Source of the DNA: Auanema rhodensis
Lineage: Eukaryota; Nematoda; Chromadorea; Rhabditida; Rhabditidae
DNA length: 64,000 nucleotides
Direction: 5' to 3'
Assembly (NCBI GenBank): GCA_964057225.1
Contig: OZ059898.1
Coordinates: 4,774,001 to 4,838,000 of the forward strand
The position numbers were made by a program, and so were the translations under genes. Shown in pieces: positions 50,755 through 61,422 of the stretch (position 1 is the first letter of the stretch; each line of letters starts with the position of its first letter). The notes under the pieces were generated by a model, which ran no database searches, was not told the DNA's origin, and saw only the letters and a program-made list of their open reading frames with translations.

Positions 50755-52180
50755 ATGAATGTAGGTTTCAATTAATTTTTTGATAAGGACTTGTATACAC
50801 TCAGGATAATGGGGATGGAGATAGTTCAAGTGATGATGATTTTTATCAGAACTTAACAAAAAATATGAAAAGAAAATTAACCGATGGTTTTTCAATTAAC
50901 GATCAAACAACTACTGAAGATGATGATGCTATACAGATTATATCTTCTGGTTGTAAGTTGTTGTTTCTTTATTGTTTCTATATCTGTAATAGCAGCAGTT
51001 CCACCACCAAAAAGAAATAAAACTGAAGTTGTGGATGAAGAAGATTCTGACGACGATATTATGGTGTATGGAACCCCGAGTGTTCAAGAAATCGTTTGTG
51101 CATAACAGAGGAACAAAATATAAATCTTAAAATATAGATTGAAAAACGATCAAGAATGTTACGGCGTGAGGAAAAAATGAAAGAAGCACATGAAGAAGAA
51201 GGTACAATAGCTTATAAAAGTTTCTGTTGACTGTTATAATTTGAGAAAAAAATGCTAAGAAATCGGCATCAGTTACGTTATCATCTATATCTGACCCCAA
51301 ATTTCAAGAAGCAGAGACCCGCTTAAAGTTTGATACACATTTTAAATACAAATTGATAACATTTAGCTATGTAATAGGGAGTTAGCAGAATTAGAAGCAG
51401 CTTCTAAACACCGTTCTAACTATAAACTTGATATTAGCCTTGACTCATCTAATAATAGATCACTGACAGAGGTTTGCAAATTTATCAGTTTGATAATGTT
51501 CTTTTTTTTGGGATTATTATGAAGAACCTGATTCTGTTAACTTCTTGATTAAAGATCTTGAACATGCCTCGGAAACATCAGTGTGCCGACCGTGGAAAAA
51601 TGTAGGTAGGAATTTGATATAAGTTTTATGTTTTGAGGTTTAGACACAAGAAATTGCTTTATTGAGAAGGGAATATGCTAATACATGGAATTGCCATCCT
51701 AAAGAGATTGTAATAACTTGGGATAAGAGAACGCTTCAAGATTCAGATACTCCACTATCACTGGAAATGTCGAATGATGTGAATGTAACACGACCAATGG
51801 TTTATGCAAATTGAATTTCAGATTCAAATTATCAACGTGTTTCGAGTAGTAACAGAAAAAACGAAAGATCCTAACATAATAACAATCAAATGTTTACAGG
51901 CAGATAAAAGAGCCGTTCTCGTAAGTATATCAAAGGTAAATCTCTTTTATTTGTCCTCTCACACTTCTGTTCTTTAAGATCTCGAAATTTTCTGAAATCA
52001 AGAAGGCTATAGCTACTAAACTGAAGCTGGAATGTGTAACTAAACTAGTTTTCGATTCAGAACAGGTATGTTTACTGTATTATTATTTTGAAAAATGTAT
52101 CTTTGTTTTAGCTCAGCGATAATGATACTCCTGCTGATTTAGATATGGAAGATGAAGATTGTATCGAAATATACTCATAA
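50755..52180 (+). CDS. NIP45/Rad60/Esc2-family tandem SUMO-like domain protein
   Basis: The family links SUMO and genome stability, with two C-terminal SUMO-like folds. Exons: 50755-50760 (tentative), 50805-50952, 50993-51093, 51138-51201, 51246-51327, 51378-51487, 51525-51601, 51644-51778, 51822-51920, 51979-52065, 52112-52180; about 325 aa. The acidic N-terminal half (DSSSDDDFY, DEEDSDDDIMVYGTP) suits SUMO-interaction motifs. The first SUMO-like end reads ITWDKRTLQDSDTPLSLEM, and the second reads LVFDSEQLSDNDTPADLDM then DCIEIYS. Both carry the beta-grasp pattern of a strand, then DTP, then a hydrophobic-acidic end. The two-codon first exon and the 37-base intron at 51488-51524 are the weak points. 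Confidence 0.8.
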
Positions 52181-52218
52181 CTGTTTTTTAATTTATTCTT
52201 TTAACTTATTAATTATCA

Positions 52219-52224
52219 AATAAA
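52219..52224 (+). terminator. AATAAA polyadenylation signal of the NIP45-like gene
   Basis: AATAAA lies 39 bases after the stop codon and 113 bases before the next start. Confidence 0.6.
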
Positions 52225-52336
52225 ACCTCACATACTTTATTTTTACATTTACATAATCAGTAAATACTGTACAATTCATATTTTCGTTATAATAGGTTTT
52301 AAATCGTACAACAATATCTTTAGCACAAGTATTAGA

Positions 52337-53295
52337 ATGTCAAGATATCTTCTTAGAATTAAATGTAAATCTTCGGCTTGCTATTTCTCAAATGCCAATC
52401 CGAACATTGATCATTACGCCGTATTAGGTTTGAAACCTGAAGCTTCTTCCAAAGTTAATATTTAAAAATATATTATTTTCAACTATTAATTTACAGGATA
52501 TTAAATCTGCATATTATAAACTTTCTAAACTTCATCATCCTGATACCAATCCTGATAATAAAGACAATGCAGCAATTAAATTTCACCAAGTTTCATTTTA
52601 TTTTATATATGTGCATAAAAAGTTTAAAAAAACAGGTTTCGCAAGCTTATGAAGTACTAGGATCACAAGAGCAGAGAAAAATCTATGACATGAGTAGGAT
52701 GACGAGACCAATGGATACCAGGTTCATAACAAATATTGTTTAAGTAATCTAAATTTTCTGTTTAAGTTCCCCTTTTCGTAGAACACCTCAAACACCGACG
52801 AAACACTACACCGATATTGATATTGATTACAAAACCTTTGAACAGTTTCAAAGAAATACTAGGTCAGAATGCTTTACTTGCAAAGAAAGAAAGTTTCTCA
52901 AAATATTTTAGGAGACGAAGACAATTTCATTCCCATTTTGAGATGCCGGAAGAGTTTTATGCAGAGTTTGGTGGCCGTGAAAGAGTATACAGAAGCGAGT
53001 ATGACGAAGCCACAGCTCGAAGTTCTGCAATGTATAAAGATAGTCGTGCAAGAATAAGAGAGCAAGAGGAGCTTCAAAGAGAAATAGAAAGGGAAAAGGT
53101 TACCTTAGTATACATACAACATCACTGCTATACTATTTATAGGAACGATTACAATCTAAATATCCTATTCCTACATTTGAAAAGCTTTTACAGGAAAAAA
53201 GAGCCAAAGAACAAGCAGAACAGAAAAAGTATATTTTGGGAATGCTAGGATTTGCTAGCGGAGGAATGCTTTTATTTCTCTTGATCAAAAATTAA
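52337..53295 (+). CDS. J-domain co-chaperone with C-terminal membrane anchor (DNAJC4-like)
   Basis: Exons: 52337-52453, 52497-52589, 52636-52721, 52782-52862, 52912-53098, 53143-53295; 238 aa. A basic, Ser/Cys-containing N-terminus without acidic residues could be a mitochondrial presequence. The J domain follows: HYAVLGLKPEAS, helix II, HPD at 53-55, helix III FHQVSQAYEVL. No G/F region or zinc finger, so it is class C. A charged helical middle leads to a hydrophobic segment at about 217-236, ending LLIKN. Length and order resemble DNAJC4, but I did not search. It starts 157 bases after the NIP45-like stop, which is operon-like spacing. A TTTAG acceptor-like site lies shortly before the ATG. 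Confidence 0.88.
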
Positions 53296-53321
53296 AAAAT
53301 AGCTTGTATAGATGAATAGTT

Positions 53322-53327
53322 AGTCAA
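53322..53327 (+). terminator. AATAAA polyadenylation signal of the J-protein gene
   Basis: Lies about 30 bases after the J-protein stop codon (within TCAATAAAAG). Confidence 0.6.
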
Positions 53328-53460
53328 TAAAAGAGGTTCTATCAAAATACCTGTTTTCCTGTCAATTATAGTGAACCGATAAATACTATCATATATAGCA
53401 TATATAGTCTATCAAGCTGGACAAACACGAAACAATACATATTCACTTCCTTAGGCCGAG

Positions 53461-53468
53461 TATATAAG
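53461..53468 (+). promoter_or_regulatory. TATA box of the secreted MIG-18-like gene
   Basis: TATATAAG in a GC-flanked context (GAGTATATAAGGG) lies 37 bases before the ATG. A site this canonical suggests that the gene has its own regulated promoter and is not part of the upstream pair. Confidence 0.65.
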
Positions 53469-53504
53469 GGTAATCTTCTTGCATTATATCATCACCCCGT
53501 TTAG

Positions 53505-54720
53505 ATGATTTGTAAAGCTTCAATCCTACTTCTACTCTCTGCTTCATGTATATATGCATCTATTTATGATAGAAACTTTACAACTTCGTATGTTTTGAAA
53601 AAGAAATGGGTTCAAAACTTTATCAAATTTGAGTACGCCTTTGAAGGTAAAAAGGCAAGAATTTCACCCATAGGTTTGTCGTTTAGTAATTATATATTTC
53701 ATCATATTATTGAATTTCAGGCTGTGTTCCATCAAATACTGACAATGGTGAAGTTCTAGCAGCAGGTGAGCAGTTCCGTGGGCATGATTTCGTATTCGCC
53801 TGTGCCGAAGGAGAAGATGGCGTTCTGAACTATGAGGCTATTGGTAAGTAAAACTGCTAGTTTGAGTCGTTACATATGAGTTAAGCATGTGTTGATGCCT
53901 TTGGAAGTCAAATGGCCATTGGCGAAACCCGAAGACTCAGCAATGGTACTGCTGTTATGCACTGTAATATGTTCGGTGGAGCTTTGAAGAAAGTGGTAGA
54001 AAGAGCTGCTGGATGTTATTTTAATGAAACTATTTATGGTGAAGATCAACAGTGGGTTGAACCTGCTGTCAACTATTTAAGAAAGAAAGCTTCCCGAGTG
54101 AGAAAACATTATTTTTTCGAAGAAATCAACATTCTATTCTAGCCTGCACTCAATGAAAATATTGGAGATATTCTTACTGGAAGGCTTATGCAGTGCTTCC
54201 GTCCACACTTCAGCTATTATGAAAGTCATGTTATTGGATGTGTGGTTGATAGATTAGGCATTCGCATTGGCGAATATGCAGAATTTGAAGGGGGATTCGT
54301 TAAATGTGTTGAGAATGAATTAGGACAAGTAACCATTGAACAAGCTCAAGTTGAACGTAAGCAAACTTGCAATTTAAAGTTATATTTATAATATTGAAGA
54401 ATTATCATGTGAAATGGATGGTAATAGTTTCAACCACGATTCTTCCTGGAATGATACTAAGAGATCAGCTGAAATGCTTTGTAATTATGGTCATGTAATC
54501 AAAACAGGTATGCATTGAAGTTATTACTTATATTTCTTATATTTCCTAAGGCTGTCTTATTGATAATCAACGTCTGAGTATTGGTCAAGAAGTGAAAATT
54601 TCAAATGGATGCATTTATTTATGTCATCCACAAACAAATGTCTATATATGTGATATAACATTAGGAAATTTCAATATTATTGATAATAATGTTGATATGA
54701 AGAAGCAACTTGCTATTTAA
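53505..54720 (+). CDS. Secreted Cys-rich protein, MIG-18-like Fn1 repeats
   Basis: Exons: 53505-53646, 53721-53843, 53886-54097, 54143-54356, 54400-54507, 54551-54720; 322 aa with matching phases. A clear signal peptide (about residues 1-19) is followed by repeated modules of the form C-x-hydrophobic-G-E-x(n)-F/G-x-C: CVPSNTDNGEVLAAGEQFRG, CVDAFGSQMAIGE, CVVDRLGIRIGEYAEF, CLIDNQRLSIGQEV. This resembles the nematode abnormal-cell-migration-18 fibronectin-I-like module of secreted matrix proteins. It contains N-glycosylation sequons (NGT, NET, NDT) and no membrane span. Family assignment is from pattern only. Confidence 0.75.
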
Positions 54721-54769
54721 AATACTGCATAATTTCATTAATTGCCTGTATATATTGCTTTAAAGATAA

Positions 54770-54775
54770 AATAAA
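54770..54775 (+). terminator. AATAAA polyadenylation signal of the MIG-18-like gene
   Basis: AATAAA lies about 50 bases after the stop codon. Confidence 0.6.
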
Positions 54776-54889
54776 TTTTCTTCTATTATAAGTATAATAT
54801 AATAAATCAAACAACGACGAAAACAATGTTTGCATTGAAAAAGCTTGTTCATTTCTGATTGTAATTGTTTAAAATATAATAACAATAGA

Positions 54890-55168
54890 TCATTTAATAA
54901 CGTATTTATTTTGAAAAATTTGATTGGACATTGACAAACAGGTGGCAGTAATCTCAGGATTAAAGCAAATAGAGTTACAATAATGCTGAATGAAATTATG
55001 GCAAGTATTGGTAAATTTTGGGTCTGAGAACACGTTATTCAGATAAGGCACATTGATCATAGATATAATTCCACTAACATTCTTATTACCTATTATCACA
55101 ATGATATTAATGGAAATAATCAAATAGAACAAATTAATCAATCTGGGATCTGAATTGAGAAAAAACAT
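54890..55168 (-). CDS. Candidate small secreted or membrane protein, unrecognised
   Basis: A single-exon frame of 92 codons with its own ATG lies between two convergent genes. It shows an uncharged hydrophobic stretch (about residues 10-27, LINLFYLIISINIIVIIG), then a polar part with four cysteines in CHNFIQHYCNSIC and TATC. It is not repetitive. The region is AT-rich and the sense strand T-rich, so a chance frame is quite possible. It could also be 3' UTR antisense. Confidence 0.3.
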   Translation of the reverse strand: MFFLNSDPRLINLFYLIISINIIVIIGNKNVSGIISMINVPYLNNVFSDPKFTNTCHNFIQHYCNSICFNPEITATCLSMSNQIFQNKYVIK

Positions 55169-55444
55169 TGTGATAAAGACTAGATTTTAAGATAATAATT
55201 ATTAAAAATTCTTTTTTTTTATCTTACGAATAACAAAATGCAACTAAAAAACTATATATAGAAAGTTCAATATCAAAAAATGCTCAAGAAATAGATCACC
55301 ATAAAAAAAATTAATCAATGAAGTAGGGTGGGAACTATTTTTGAGGATATAGTGTTAAATCTATGTGCTCCCAATTTAAACTATGAAGATTTTAATACTA
55401 TATGAAAATTAAAATATAATAAATTTTTTTACAATATAATTATT

Positions 55445-58400
55445 TTATAACATAGCTCCATGATTATTGGGGTTATAACTGTCTTTTGGAGCATACCGAG
55501 TTTGCGTGTCGGCATAGTGAGCACTAGGATCTTGATGAGCTGTTCGTTCAGCATGTTCAGCATGTGGACGATTTCTTTTGAAGAATCCGCACTAAAAGAA
55601 AATATTAAAATGTTTAATTCCAAAAAAATAAAATAATAATGAATGCTCAAACTTACTCTCCAAAGTAGTAGGATGAGCAGAGCTAAGATCACTAATCCAA
55701 TGAGAATAGCCATGAGATATAACCACCACGGTACCCCAGCTCCGGAACTATCATCATCTACTGCATTTAAGACAGTTGTAACCTTAAATACATATTTATA
55801 TAAAAAACATATTCATAGATAAACTAACAGCTGTGATCAAGGTTGGCTTATGTGGCCAATTGTATTTGGTCGATGTAACTCGAGCAAGAGCTAATGAAGA
55901 TATTTCTCCACCAGTATTACGTTCATCAACCAAAGTGTTGGTATACAAACGAGCAAAAACCTTAAAATAATAATGTTTCAACGTATATATTTGAATTGTA
56001 ATCACTTCAACAAGAACGTATTCATTTTCTCGAATATCATAGAGATCGCATTCAATATGAGTACAACGAAGAGAATTGCAGTCAACAGTTGCACGACTTA
56101 GAACTCCCTTGTAATCCACTGATCCTCCACCTTCTTTGGATTCACGAACAGCAGCTCTCAAATCGGAGAATCGAGCTCGTTCTAAAGTTGTTAAGATAAT
56201 ATAAATAAGTTTAAAATAAATACCTCCTCGGTCCAACTTGATACCCGTTTTCTTGCCCTTTCGACGTTGGTTTTGCCCAGACTGTCGTTTGATTCTCTTC
56301 TCACGATCATAATCGTCATCTCCTCCATCGTATTCTTCATCAGGAATATATTCATACTCAGCTGGTTTATGTTCTTTTTCTTCATAAGTAAAGTGAGATT
56401 CACCAATTTCATCATCGTTTACGGGCTGAAACATCTGCAGTTTAACAAGAAATATGAAATGTACTACACCTGATGATCATCATCTTCATGTGAAACATAG
56501 TCATCACCACTATCATGAACATCTTCAGCATTGTTAACTGGAGTTGGTGGATCAGTTGGAACATGTTCATTGGTAACCTGAAAAATATTAAGATTTAATA
56601 AACAATTATATACTCTTTATGAAGTACTCTGAGATTTTCAGGATTAATATTCTGCATTTGACGAACACGGCATCGTCCCTTTGATGGATCCGAGATAACT
56701 GGTTCTACGATTAAATACAAAAGATGTCCACCATTAACAGAAAATGATGGCCAGAAAATATCCAAAGTAGCAGAGTCAATGTCAGATGGTCCTCTATTAG
56801 AAACCTGATACAAGTGACTAACAACAGGTCCAATCTCTTTGTCGTAGAAAGTTTCAGGTCCAGTTTTGTTCCTAATAAGATCAATAAAATTAAAGAAAAA
56901 TCAAAAAAAAAGTTTACTTGGTACTGAAATCAAGTTGTTCAGGATTTGAACGACCATTGAGATTCAACTGATTTTTGAAATCAACAGGAATTTCAAAAGT
57001 GACCTTATTATCTTGATCAGCTCCGACTTCTTCATCATTGGTACTGAAAGTAAAAATTATAAATATATAATAATAAATTCCGATTCATACCTATTGACAT
57101 GAGCATTGATCTTAATAGGCTTCAATGGTGGTTTATCCTCATTAGCCTTTAAACGAACAATAGTATTAACAACTTTTCCAGCAGGAAGAGGATTTCCCAG
57201 TTCGCAAGCAAATTCCCAGTTTCCTTCCTCATTTGGTTCTTCAGAAGTTGGGGAACAGATAGGTGTAACCTTAAAGTAACATATAGAAACCTTCATATGA
57301 TATATAGTTTATATGATACCTTCTTATCATCAGATTCAACTCCTCCATATTCAAAGCCTTCAGGAACATCAAAGAATAGCTTAGTTTCATAAGAATCTTC
57401 TCCACTATTACGAACAGTTACGTTAATGAGCATTGTGTTATCCTTTGTTCCAAGTAAAAATTTATCACGATCGCTGTATAAATATAAATTTTAAAAATAC
57501 TTCAAAATATGCTTACGCTTTAGCAATAACTTTAAGATCAGGAACACAAAGATCATCTTTTCCACAGTTGTTAGCAATATTGATCTAAATACATGAATAT
57601 TTATTATTATATTGTTTATATTAATATTATTACCTTATTCTCTAATGTTAATGGAACTGTTGTATCAATAGCTGGTTCAAGCTTATCTCCACGAAGTTTT
57701 CCAGTTTTTGATTCAACATAGGTATAGTTAACAGACCAGTGAATTGGAGATAACTTATCCCTAAAAATCAACAAATTAGATTCTACAAAGAAATGTTTAA
57801 TATTTACTTCATAGTACTGGAAGCAAAGAAACGCTGTTGGAAACATTTCTGGCGATTCTTCTCTAAGCGAACTCTGCGCTCAATGATGTTGGGATGATCC
57901 TTAGTTTTAGAAGCCTTTGATACAGTGACATCTCTATCTCCACGCTGTAATATTTTCCATATAAATGAAATAAATGAGATAAAAGCTTACAATATCTTTC
58001 TGGAGGAAATATGCTCGAGGTTCGGGAGAATGATCGTCCAAGTTATAGTTAAGGATAAACTCTAAGTCAGATGGGGTATCACCTTTGCCTTCGTAACGCA
58101 AGCATGTTTTGATAGTACGGCTGAAGAAAAACTTATAACTACTCAAACAATTCAACTGAATGTATACCAAGTTTGTTTTCCAAGTTTAGCATCAACGTCG
58201 CAATTCAACTCTTCAACATTGATGATATGAGAATCAGCTTCAGTCTGTCCAGTAACAGTTACAACTGGTTTACTCAATAAAACTGCGGCATGTCCACTCT
58301 TCCATCCTCCAACAGCAATATCTGAATATTACATTTGTTAATTAATATAAATCAGGTATTTAAACCGGGAATTCCGTTAGCGTCAACATCAACTCCTCCA

Positions 58401-61400
58401 GCAAGTGAAAACCCAAAAGTTCTAATGTTTTGTCCAATATGATGAGCTTGAATCTTTTGAGTATATTTTTCACGAAGACCATTTTTGGATCCATGAAGAA
58501 CATATACAGTTCCTTTTTTGTTTTCTCCGGAATATGGAGCACCAACAATGATATCTGAAAAAAAGGAAATTTGTTTCAAATGTCAAGTATTAATTGTTTT
58601 TACCATTATATCCATCTTGATTTAAATCACCAGCAAGAGCTAAAGAGTAACCAAAACGTCCATATTGATCTTCACCAACAACGACTTGTGGTTTACTGAA
58701 AACTCCCTAAAAATATATATTTCATAGTATTGAATAAATGTTTTTAAAAATGAAATCTTACAGCAGCAGTTTGTAGGTAAACCAAAATTTTTCCAACATC
58801 ATACTGTGGCTTTCTTTCTTGGGTTTTAGAGTCAACAACAGTAACATAATCAGTATAAAATGGACATCCAGTAATAATATCATCACGACTATAAGATAAT
58901 TAATAAATATTATAATTAAACATTTAAATAAGAATAATTAAATAAATTATTACATACCCATCTTTGTTTATATCAGCAACAATGATGGAGCTTCCACAAT
59001 ATTGTCCTGGTTGAGCGCTAACGGTATCAGTTAAGTTAACAATACGTTTTAAGCTTGAAGTATATAAAACTAGCTGAAAATATTTTAATTATGTCAAAGT
59101 TTGGTTAATAGAAGGAAATGTAATATTACTTTTCCTGCTAAATCATCTCCACGTGGTAATCCAGCTGCAACATCATCAATACCGTCACCATCCAAATCAC
59201 CAGCAGCTGTAGCATATCCTGAAAAAAAGATTTGAAAGCTTGTCGAAAGACTTCTTATATCCTACCCATCATATCATGATCATACTTCTTTTCGTGAGCA
59301 TAATCAGTATTTGGTCTGTCAGTAAAGTTTTTCAAATTCTGACTGAAAATAGCTCCCTGCCAGTACCAGACACCAGGAGCTCCGATGAAAACCTAATGAT
59401 GAAAGAATTAAATATTTTCAAACTTTTATTGTGCTTACTCTTTCGTCTCCTTTGTTCATCTTATCTGGAATTGCAGCTGAAAATCCACATTGACCATATC
59501 CCAAACGATGACGACCATGGCGAGCAGCTGAAGAATATTGTATAACAAATAGAAAAAACATAGATTTCGGATATACAGGATGATACAACTTACGTTCTTG
59601 TTTGCATGCTGGGAATTCTTCAGTCTTGCTAAAACCATTTTCAGCATAAAAGCATGTTCCAACTGGTTCAATAACTTCAAACTTCGAGAAGAAATATTTG
59701 TATTTTGGAGCACACATCTATTAAAATTATTTATAAAAAATGTTTTTAGATAATTATATAACAATACCATTAAACGATCATGTTTGTTATTGGAACGAAT
59801 AGTTCCACCAAAGAATTGATGTGACTTATCTTCAATAGGTGCCAATACGGATCCATTCAATCTCTTCTCATTTCCCTCTAAAATATGAAGAATATTCATT
59901 TTTCTTGTGAAAATAAAACAAGAATATACAAGAATGATCCCTTGTAATCGTTATTTCGTTCTATTTTACTGTCTTTCAAGAAAGAGAAGGATGAGTCATG
60001 AAAAGCAAGCATATCTTCTATTCACTTACTTATTCAACATCGCGTGCTTATTCAGGCCTTATGCCTAATATGGGAAAATTATCTTCTTCGTTTTGAACAT
60101 ACGAACAGCTTTTGTTCAGAATAGTTTAAAGTTTACGTTTGAATAATATCTTTGAACAAATCACATTTTCCTTTTTCAAATCACCATTTTAAGTGATTTC
60201 ATTAACATATGTATGTGTGTCTTTAACTATCAGAATAATTTAAAGAAAAAAAAAGAGGAAGAATTCATTTCAACTTACGTTTCTGATCAACATGTACTTC
60301 ACGGCATGTTGGACGATTTACAGAACACACGTATACAGCACCAGGTCTTCTTATTCCTTTCAAGTTAGGATTTGTTGTTTCTGATTCTGGGGCTCCAACA
60401 ACTAGCCTATAATACAAATACATGTATAATATGTATTTAATTAATTTTTGATATTAAAGTAATGTAATTTTCAATGATATCAATCAATATTCGTCCCTAA
60501 GACATCATATTCTATGCCGTCTAAATACTTCTTCATCTATCCCTTGGCAGCCGTTTATCCTGATCAAAGCCCTCTCCTCTTCTTTCTTCTCCTCCTCCTC
60601 ACTTAGTTGTAATAATTTGCTTTCAACTTCCAAGCCTCTCTCTCTCTCTTCTATACTTTATATTTTCAAGTCTTTTATTTTTGTAATATATCCCTATTTC
60701 TCTTCTCATTCCTTAATATTATCCGCCCTCCCATCTCAGTGCTTCTTGAACCCGTTCATTTGTTTATTACAGATAGAACTGATTGTAGGTAGCTACCATA
60801 TTTGGAAATGTTTAATTATTTACAAATTATTCAATCAAAATACAAATTTTCCTTTACTTTTTACAATTTAATCAAAGAAATAACAGTGAGACAACTGTTT
60901 TTGTTTCTGAAGAAGAGCTGACAGCAGAAACCATTGAGTGACCTGAGTAATAGGTCGGCAACTTGTGTTCCTCTGACAGACATGGTTTGGAGTCGGATTG
61001 TATTTGGCAAGTGTAAGAGTAGAATAAAAGACTATCGAATGTGTATATTGAAAGAAGAATAGATTCGAAAAAGATAAATTATCGAAAGAAAGTACGAACG
61101 GCAATTTCTAAATTTGATAAATGTACAGCAAATTTCAACAGCCATTACAATGAAAAGGCATTTACTGTAAATCTCTTTCGACTCCAAAAGATTTTTTCAA
61201 GTTGTTTAGTAATATTTAGTTATTGATTACTTACACTGGCATTCCTTTCTGTTCGTTGTAAAAATCAAGTGAATAACCAAAATATCCAGAGGACATTGTA
61301 TGAACTACAGCATTCTTGGTATCTATATTAAATGAGTTGACCAGATGGCAGCCTGCCAGCAGGCTTAGTAGTAGTAGAAGCACTGGACGATTAGTTCGTC

Positions 61401-61422
61401 CATTTGTGGTTTGCTTCATCAT
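55445..61422 (-). CDS. pat-2: Integrin alpha chain, PAT-2-like
   Basis: Membrane receptor that pairs with a beta chain to anchor muscle to matrix. Twenty-six exons; the first are 61235-61422, 60279-60406, 59768-59877, 59594-59717, 59439-59527 and 59266-59392, and the last 55657-55782 and 55445-55591. All phases close to 1,202 aa. Signal peptide about 1-30, mature start FNIDTKNAVV. Beta-propeller FG-GAP repeats with four DxDxDG-type cation sites (263-271, 319-327, 393-401, 456-464). Thigh and calf regions with KDKLSPI and EIGPVVSHLYQVSNRGPSD. Furin-type site RIKRQ near 986-990. Membrane span about 1132-1153, then CGFFKR at 1155-1160 and a short His/Ala-rich tail. The GVWYWQG and GPVVSH blocks fit the RGD-binding (alpha-V/PS2/PAT-2) branch better than INA-1. 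Confidence 0.93.
59878..60278 (-). other. pat-2 intron 2 (401 bases)
   Basis: Intron between exons 60279-60406 and 59768-59877, longer than the usual 40-60 bases of this gene. Nothing recognised. Confidence 0.8.
60407..61234 (-). other. pat-2 intron 1 (828 bases)
   Basis: Longest intron of the gene, directly after the signal-peptide exon, a common place for intronic enhancers. The minus strand has GAGA-rich runs (about 60570-60650). No exon seen. Confidence 0.75.

Noticed and set aside
55445..61422. Assignment of the integrin to INA-1
   Set aside because: The WYWQG, KDKLSPI and IGPVVSHLYQ blocks and the length (1,202 aa) fit the RGD-binding PAT-2 branch better, though only a tree would settle it.
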